From: Watersipora subatra
Lineage: Eukaryota; Bryozoa; Gymnolaemata; Cheilostomatida; Watersiporidae
DNA length: 64,000 bases
Direction: 5' to 3'
Assembly: GCF_963576615.1 (NCBI RefSeq)
Contig: NC_088712.1
Coordinates: 58,092,300 to 58,156,299, forward strand
Shown in pieces: positions 58,381 through 64,000 of the stretch. The position numbers and the translations under genes are program-made. Every line of letters begins with the position of its first letter. Position 1 is the first letter of the stretch. The notes under the pieces are model-generated. The model saw only the letters and a list, made by a program, of their open reading frames with translations. It made no database searches and was not told the origin of the DNA.

Positions 58381-59712
58381 TATTATTTATCTTGAGGTGT
58401 TGACTGATGTTCTGAAAAAAGAATCAAAGAGATTTACCAACCAGAAGCTGAGATATAGCCAGCCAAACACAGGTCTACCAAAAGACATAAGTTTTTTTTG
58501 TTATCCTCATATTAGCATCAATATATGATGTATGAAATCGACTTGTATGCCATTGGTCAATTAAGCCAACTAATGCGCTCTATTATAACAATCACGGCGT
58601 TTTAATTGGTTTAATCCCTGGAAGTATAGAACAATCAAATTGGGCCTAACAATCATTGCTCTGAGAATTCCAAACCAGTCCCTCTGGCGTGTAGATTAGT
58701 TTTAGCATGAAATAATTACACACATCTATTATTTCGCAACATTTCGCTATCTTGCTAGTTCAGCTCAGTTTTGTTGTTCTCCCACTTAGCTTCCTTATTC
58801 AGACCCATCTTTAGCGCTGTTCAGATTTTTGCATCTATAGCTAATAAATGGAATCAATCAATCTCGGTTATAATTTGGAATTTTCTACAAATTATATTAG
58901 TTACATCATTTATTCTATACACAGTTATATTATTATTTTGTATAATATGCATTATGATTATTATATTAATCATAACAAAATGTTGTTTTAATTTAATCAT
59001 AAAAAGTAATCATAGATAAGATAATAGATCAATAGAAGAATCAAATCAAAAGTTATCGTTTTTTTTTACAGCAAGAGCAGCGCGGTCAAGTTATTCTTTT
59101 TAAAATTATGGCTGTAGTCAACTTACAGTCTGTTAATAGTGACGATAATCATGAAAATTAACTGAATGCCGTCGTAGGTACACAGTAGAAAGATGATGAA
59201 TGAATAAAAATTCACTTTCCCATTTCTTATTCTAAACAAACTGCAAATCACGGATATCGCATACTATAGACTATACACGCGCCATTCGTTGAACAGAGAG
59301 GATCTTCGGAGCATAACCGTCGAGATCGAGTTATAATTTGAGGCACAATAGTCAAAATCTGCTCTTGTTTTGAAAAATGGCAAGGGGTTGTGGTCAACTG
59401 CCTTTACCACACAATGTTTGCTTGGTTTTCCTGAGAAACCAAAGCTAGTCTGTAAATCCTTTACTATCGCGAGAAGCGTTTCACATCTCGTAGCCTAAAA
59501 CAATCAGTATACGTAACGGCGGTAAGGGTGAGCAACTCCGGTACATGTCCAATAAGTTGATTTCATACGTCACAATTCTCGGGATTTTCGAATGGTTTTT
59601 CCTCTGATTCGTTATTCTGGTGGGTCAATCTCCTTGATTCTTTTTTTAGAACATCAGTCAACACCTCAAGATACATAATAAAGCATCATCATACCATACT
59701 TTCTCTATTCTT
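58353..59712. mobile_element. Inverted-repeat element inserted in the LINE RT
   Basis: The left end (58353-58445: AATAGAGAAAGTATG..., 'TATCTTGAGGTGTTGACTGA', AAAAAAGAATCAAAGAGATT) is the near reverse complement of 59620-59712. The arms are about 90 bp with further weak similarity inward. The 1.17-kb interior is mostly non-coding. On the plus strand near 59378 a start 'MARGCGQLPLPHN', followed in another frame by 'GFPEKPKLVCKSFTIARS', faintly resembles a THAP domain. Class unknown. Confidence 0.65.
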
Positions 59713-60000
59713 CAAGCAGTAAATTACCCTCAAGGTATTCCATAATTTGTTTATTACAGCTTTTTCAATTATCTTAGCACTGGTAGCAAACTAATGGGTC
59801 TGTAAATAGAGCAAATCTTGTTTGAGCCTTTTTTAAACAAGGGTTTTACTTTAGCTATTTTCATTTTACTTGGTTCTTGAGAAGTCAAGTTGGAGTTTAA
59901 AATTTTAGTTATTACAGAAACAATAGCTTCTGCCGCATCATTAACTAGTTTTGATGGAATTTTATCAAATCTGGATGCTTTGGCTGGATGAACCTTTTTT
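59640..60000 (-). pseudogene. LINE reverse transcriptase, N-terminal portion
   Basis: Minus strand 'VHPAKASRFDKIPSKLVNDA', 'AEAIVSVITKILNSNLTSQE', 'PSKMKIAKVKPLFKKGSNKI' and 'YRPISLLPVL': RT motifs 0 to 2 of Jockey/CR1-like LINEs. It continues, after the insertion, at 58380. Confidence 0.88.
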
Positions 60001-60161
60001 AGAAGCTTGGTGTTGTGTTCTCACTGTGATGTTCTTTATTTCAGTACTGAGTTTACAATGAATTGGTAAGAGATATCCCAAGTTTATATATGTATAGAGA
60101 GCTGTTATAGCAAAAGTATTATCCTGGAATTATACATTAAGCAAGTAAAAGTAATCTTTAA

Positions 60162-60701
60162 TTATTCCATATATAACCAGCTATGTATAATATTATAATG
60201 ACAGCCTCTTTGCTGCTCCAACTGCTCTCCCTGCTGCCGTCTCTGCTGGTCCATCTGCTCATTCTGCTGCTCCATTTGTTCTCTTTGAAGAGCCATCTGT
60301 TGAGTCAGCAGTTGAATCAGTTGCTCAGTTTGGGTAGACATTGTAGGGAAAGAGTAGAGTTGAAGTGTAAAATGTCCGGCTAAAGAGTGTCCTTGTCGCC
60401 AAGAACATACGTCAGTCGACGCTGTAAAACACAAATTTGACTTACCATTCCAAACTTCAACCACGTAGTCGTAGACCCCAGCAAGGCCAAATTTTGGTAA
60501 ACCAAACTGGCTTAAGAGAAGGCGTAATGATTTGTCTTCAATACTCTGGTGACCACGGAAGCGACGACCTTGGTTGACAATCTTAAGTTTTTGGTTACGT
60601 GGGATTATCTGAACTTGCTGTTGCCTATCAGTTCGAGCGTTATGTTTTGCATCTAGGTCATCCTGCCGTTCTGCAGGGTTTTCGACAAATGACATAGTCA
60701 T
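60162..60701 (-). pseudogene. LTR-retrotransposon gag start with upstream leader
   Basis: From ATG 60342: 'MSTQTEQLIQLLTQQMALQR', then Glu/Gln/Met-rich 'EQMEQQNEQMDQQRRQQ', the usual opening of many gypsy gag proteins. It is truncated after 50 codons. A PBS-like TGGCGACAAGGACAC lies about 60 nt upstream on the same strand (about 60400), so the open frame 60701-60345 is probably LTR or leader and not protein. No complete LTR pair is visible. Confidence 0.5.
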
Positions 60702-60739
60702 TAATGTTCATGTCTTTAATATCTTATTCATCTGGATCT

Positions 60740-61000
60740 GCATCAAACACAACACTGGTTTGGAACTAAATCCACAGGCTGGACAAGGCCATCTAGGACT
60801 TGCTGATTAACATTGCCAGGTCGTAATCTAGCAGGGACTGGGAAGTTACATGGACCAATTTTAAAATCAAGTAGTTAGTAGTAAATCAGTAGTAAACCGT
60901 GTTTTTAGGGTCTCGGCTGTGAGTCGCCTTGCTAAGGCCTAAAATGTATCATCACAATGACTGGGGGATTTCTACACAGACATAATTGCTTGTTAAAGGC
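60740..61000 (-). pseudogene. Coding-like remnant, unrecognised
   Basis: The minus-strand frame 'FKIGPCNFPVPARLRPGNVN', then 'QQVLDGLVQPVDL', and after a shift 'FQTSVVFDADPDE' and a stop. Composition is protein-like with no stop for about 40 codons, but no family is recognised. It may belong with the next two entries. Confidence 0.35.
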
Positions 61001-61024
61001 ACAGCCTGTATGGATACCATAACA

Positions 61025-61610
61025 TCAAGAGAAAACTGCTAGATATAAATTGAACACGACATCCCATACCCGGCATATGTTGTTGCAATTCTCCCTAGTG
61101 CTTTTGGCTAAAACTTTGAGGAAATATTCAAGGAACTGGAATGCACTATGCTCAATGTGTTGTTTCGCTTGAGTGTTTAAGGACCCGCACCCATATGATT
61201 TGAAATAGAGCTGGTAAGTTGCAATAACTCGGAGAACTTTCTCTACACGCTTAACATCATCTGATTTGAAAACATAGGTTTCATACCGTGCCTCGAATTG
61301 CATTGATTCTGATTCATCGACAGACTTGGTTAGTACGAGCAGGTTATAGAAACTATGTTTCGTAGTTCCCAACTTTGGCACTTTCTGGCACACTATCATA
61401 TGCAGTGCCATCGCTTTGATAATCGTTCCGGTCGCATCGGCCATCTTTCGTACTACTATAGACACCAGCGTTCACAAGCTTACGGATGAAGTTATCTAAA
61501 GGCTCATAGTACTTCTCAAGTAACAGCTGCTGGTTATCAGCGTACTCGTCAGTAAGTTTAGCAGTAAAATAGCTACAAGCAAGTGAAACAATCTGCAACA
61601 ATCATGCTCC
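61025..61610 (-). pseudogene. Unrecognised protein fragment, one frameshift
   Basis: The first frame (61601-61353) reads 'IVSLACSYFTAKLTDEYADN' and 'EKYYEPLDNFIRKLVNAGVY'. After a shift near 61450 the second frame runs to 61025 with 'KLGTTKHSFYNLLVLTKSVD', 'RYETYVFKSDDVKRVEKVLR' and 'FQFLEYFLKVLAKSTRENCN'. Mixed helical composition and about 190 combined codons argue for a real former gene, mobile or host. No motif allows a functional call. Confidence 0.45.
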
Positions 61611-61779
61611 TTTTATTAATACCCCTTCATCTTCAATCACAAAGCTAACAGAAAACTTTGGATTTCAGTTCGTATATACAAGCTCAATTTAAAGCGAGAC
61701 TACCTCTACTCTCAAATACTGAACTCACCACTTAACTCAAAGTTAAAAATTTGATACAAAAAGTTAAGGAATCAAATAA

Positions 61780-62090
61780 CCATGGAACTCCACAATGCCA
61801 AATCAAACTATTTTGAATTCTTAATAAAAAATGCTTCTGGGCCTAAACACCTCTGGCAAATTTAAAAAAATGTGATTGGAAAAACTAAATCATCATCAGT
61901 TCCAAAATCTATAATACATGATGAAAAATAACTGACTACAGAGATTGATATAGCCAACACTTTTAACAACTATTTTACTTCTATTGGTCTGTCCTTGGCG
62001 CAAAATTTTGAAAACTTCAATCATAATCCAGTAGAGCTAATACAGGATATCAACAAAAAGTTTAACTTTCAAATTATCGCAAGTCGGCGT
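61780..62090 (+). pseudogene. LINE linker fragment (between endonuclease and RT)
   Basis: Plus strand 'NASGPKHLWQI', 'SSSVPKSIIHDEK' and 'EIDIANTFNNYFTSIGLSLA', then 'IQDINKKFNF': the conserved 'K..W.I.N...G', 'I..A..FN.YF..IG..LA' linker of Jockey/CR1-group LINEs. At least two stops. It appears inserted between the coding-like remnants on the opposite strand at 61610 and 62075. Confidence 0.75.
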
Positions 62091-62540
62091 AAATGATATA
62101 ACCAAGTGTTGGGACATTACAATGGACAACCAGTGAATTAAACTTTTCAGGACAAATAGATTTGTCTTTCACGCTATCGAGTATGTCACATCCTAGAGGA
62201 ACGTACTGAAAAGCACATTGTATGTTGATGCTATTTACCACACGGAAAGGGATTTTTATGGGATCTACATGCGGGTATGCGCTTTTCCACTCATGTCCAT
62301 CTGTGGGGCCAATAACAAATCCAGGGCATATGCTATGTCAGTGATAGTAAGCACTGAATAATACCCATTTTTGATACCGTTTGGCATCATCAAAAATACC
62401 AGTATGTTTGTAACTGAGCCATATGGGCGTTTTTGTGCAGTTTTATACATTTGTCATTGCTTTACCAACATTGAGAAACACTCGAAATTTGGCTGGGCAG
62501 TATTTTTTAAAAGTATAGTATTTCTAATTGTTCTTTGTGG
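62075..62540 (-). pseudogene. Coding-like remnant, unrecognised
   Basis: One minus-strand frame stays open about 85 codons without an ATG: 'PGFVIGPTDGHEWKSAYPHV', 'DPIKIPFRVVNSINIQCAFQ', 'CPEKFNSLVVHCNVPTLGYI'. Upstream the same frame, broken by two stops, reads 'KHTGIFDDAKRYQKWVLFSA'. Composition is strongly protein-like. No family is recognised. It sits on the same strand as 61025-61610 and could be its upstream part, split by the LINE fragment. Confidence 0.4.
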
Positions 62541-62559
62541 GGCAAATCACCAATGATGC

Positions 62560-64000
62560 GATCCATTTCTCACTCATGATCTAGGCCACATCGATGTTGC
62601 AAATTGTTTCAAAGGTGTCTAAGAAAGTGTTATACTTTGTTTCAGTAGAGTTTGTTTGATATATTGAGTGCTAGTTGGTGTTAACAAGATCAGAAATAAA
62701 AGCTTGTTTGTCATAGGTTTTCGAAAGAGCGGTGATACGAACGATTGCCTGAGAATTGTGGTCTGAAGTTGGTGGGGTGCAGAGTAGTGCTGGGACGATA
62801 TCAAAAATTCGTTTCGGTACGATATAATGGCGTAGTCAACCGATATATCGAAATATCGGTTATGTTATTCGGAGTTGTCTTATCTGTCAGAAAACGCTGC
62901 CATGGGAAAACAACTTTCTAATGAATCCATGTACCAGTATAATTCTTTGAAGAACGGGTATCAAATAGAGTAGAATATAATTCGTTTTTCATGACGTCGT
63001 TCTATCGTTGTCCGCCATATTTATGGAAAACTATCGTTAAAAACATGAAGCTTCTGCAATTAATTATTGCAAACAATGCTTTTGTTTGGAAATTTTTTAT
63101 TGTAGTATCTAAACAACATCAAAAACTACTATTAATCATGTAAACATCAACGGTACTTACACAGTCAGATGGTACAGACCATATTATTGTCATCAAATTA
63201 TTAATAACAATCAATCTTGCCACAATCAATACTCATAGAAGATCTATTCCTCAGACCTGAACTTTTGTATATAGTATCATCAATTTATTTTTGTAAAAGT
63301 TATCCTGCATTACTTATTTGAAGTCATCATCTCATGTAAATTTTCTTTTAATTTTTACACCAATAATCTCAAACTAAGCATGAATTGTTCACTACTATCT
63401 TGCATTCAGGATACTTTCACAGTTTCCATTTTATTTGATAATATGCCTGGAAATGGAGGCTTTTTGTTACTTTGTTATCAGCAAAATTAATTTTTACTAA
63501 CTAACATACTTTTAATCAAGAGAATGACGATAGTTTTCTACAAAGATGGCGGCTTTTTAATAGACGAGCGCATATGCAAACAGAGCAATGACGTCAAAAA
63601 CTCGATGTACAGTGTATCTATATTATCGTCGATATCGTCAAATATCGACGATATCCAATATTTCGATATGGGCAAAAAGCACTCGGTACGGTCAGTATCA
63701 AAAAGTGATATCAATGATATACCGAAATATCGTAATATCGTCCCAGCACTAGTTCTACCACAACAAAAAATTAGTTATAATTAGTTTGTTCATTCCAAAT
63801 AGCTACACAGGTAATTCTAGTATGTATGATAGTCTTTTGAATGTTAGGTTTAAGTAAAAATTAAAAACTTGACAAACACTTTTGTAGCGGATTCCACTGA
63901 AATTTTGCAACAGCTGAAACTGTTGTGCTGTGTACAACCATACCTGTTTACTTTACAAGCATGCAATCACGCTTCCACCTAATACCTATCATACCCATCA
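62560..64000 (-). pseudogene. LINE endonuclease C-terminal fragment, split by a TA-flanked element
   Basis: Minus strand 62786-62560 reads 'CTPPTSDHNSQAIVRITALS', 'KTYDKQAFISDLVNTN' and 'TFLDTFETICN': the SDH box of the apurinic-type endonuclease and following linker. On the other side of the insertion (above 63752) weak coding-like sequence continues ('ELPV', 'AIWNEQTNYN'). The upstream half lies outside the window. Confidence 0.6.
62787..63749. mobile_element. 963-bp TA-flanked element with GTGCTGGGACGATAT ends
   Basis: Fifteen-bp perfect terminal inverted repeats GTGCTGGGACGATAT lie directly inside TA dinucleotides (62785-62786, 63750-63751). Subterminal regions are full of ATATCG and CGATAT words on both sides. 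Interior AT-rich without a transposase. Non-autonomous DNA transposon, inserted in a LINE fragment. Confidence 0.88.

Noticed and set aside
56690-60000. Plus-strand LINE 3' end and minus-strand LINE RT as one twin-primed insertion
   Set aside because: Twin priming would place the inverted 5' segment on the other side of the 3' segment; here a gypsy fragment and the wrong order separate them.

Overview
Eukaryotic, AT-rich, intron-bearing and very repeat-dense DNA, best explained as an intergenic/intronic piece of a marine invertebrate genome, probably a lophotrochozoan (mollusc, bryozoan or similar). The reasons are GT-AG introns of 0.1-1.8 kb, TATACATGTATA-type simple repeats, Penelope elements with hammerhead ribozymes, and mixed mariner, pogo, piggyBac, Ty3/gypsy, BEL/Pao, LINE and SINE fragments. 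There are no bacterial operons, tRNA or rRNA genes, or CRISPR arrays.

Layout. 1-8.4 kb: no host gene; a 50-bp minisatellite, a 350-bp polypyrimidine tract, dispersed repeats and the 3' end of a LINE. 8.4-16.4 kb (+): one complete host gene in 11 exons encoding a secreted 342-residue plant-type haem peroxidase. Every intron is GT-AG, the phases match throughout, and the catalytic residues are present. 17.2-21.3 kb (-): the last three exons of a single-pass membrane protein (TM helix, juxtamembrane, serine-rich tail), plus one orphan terminal exon. At 20.4-20.6 kb an almost perfect 120-bp inverted repeat carries a hammerhead ribozyme in each arm.

25-64 kb is a transposon graveyard with nested insertions. 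A pogo-type transposase pseudogene sits at 25.5-27.2 kb. A BEL/Pao-like gag fragment is at 29.5-30.2 kb. A piggyBac pseudogene (33.9-38.4 kb) is split by a structurally complete but pol-less LTR element (34.1-36.7 kb; TSD CAGGG). A 790-bp foldback element with TTAA ends lies at 41.15-41.95 kb. Two tandem Penelope-like elements (42.1-47.0 kb) have four hammerhead motifs in their flanks, and one is split by a second short LTR element whose ORF looks like the C-terminal part of an SGNH hydrolase. A full-length mariner is at 49.9-51.2 kb and a MITE at 52.2-52.6 kb. From 53.5 to 64 kb there are overlapping fragments of a tyrosine-recombinase-like gene, gypsy integrase, non-LTR reverse transcriptases, a gag start, unrecognised coding-like stretches and a 963-bp TA-flanked element.

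The only functional host coding potential I would defend is the peroxidase gene and the membrane-protein tail exons. The most unusual signals are the ribozyme-bearing palindrome, the ribozymes in the Penelope tandem, and two non-autonomous LTR elements that share a tRNA-Leu primer site and similar LTR ends.
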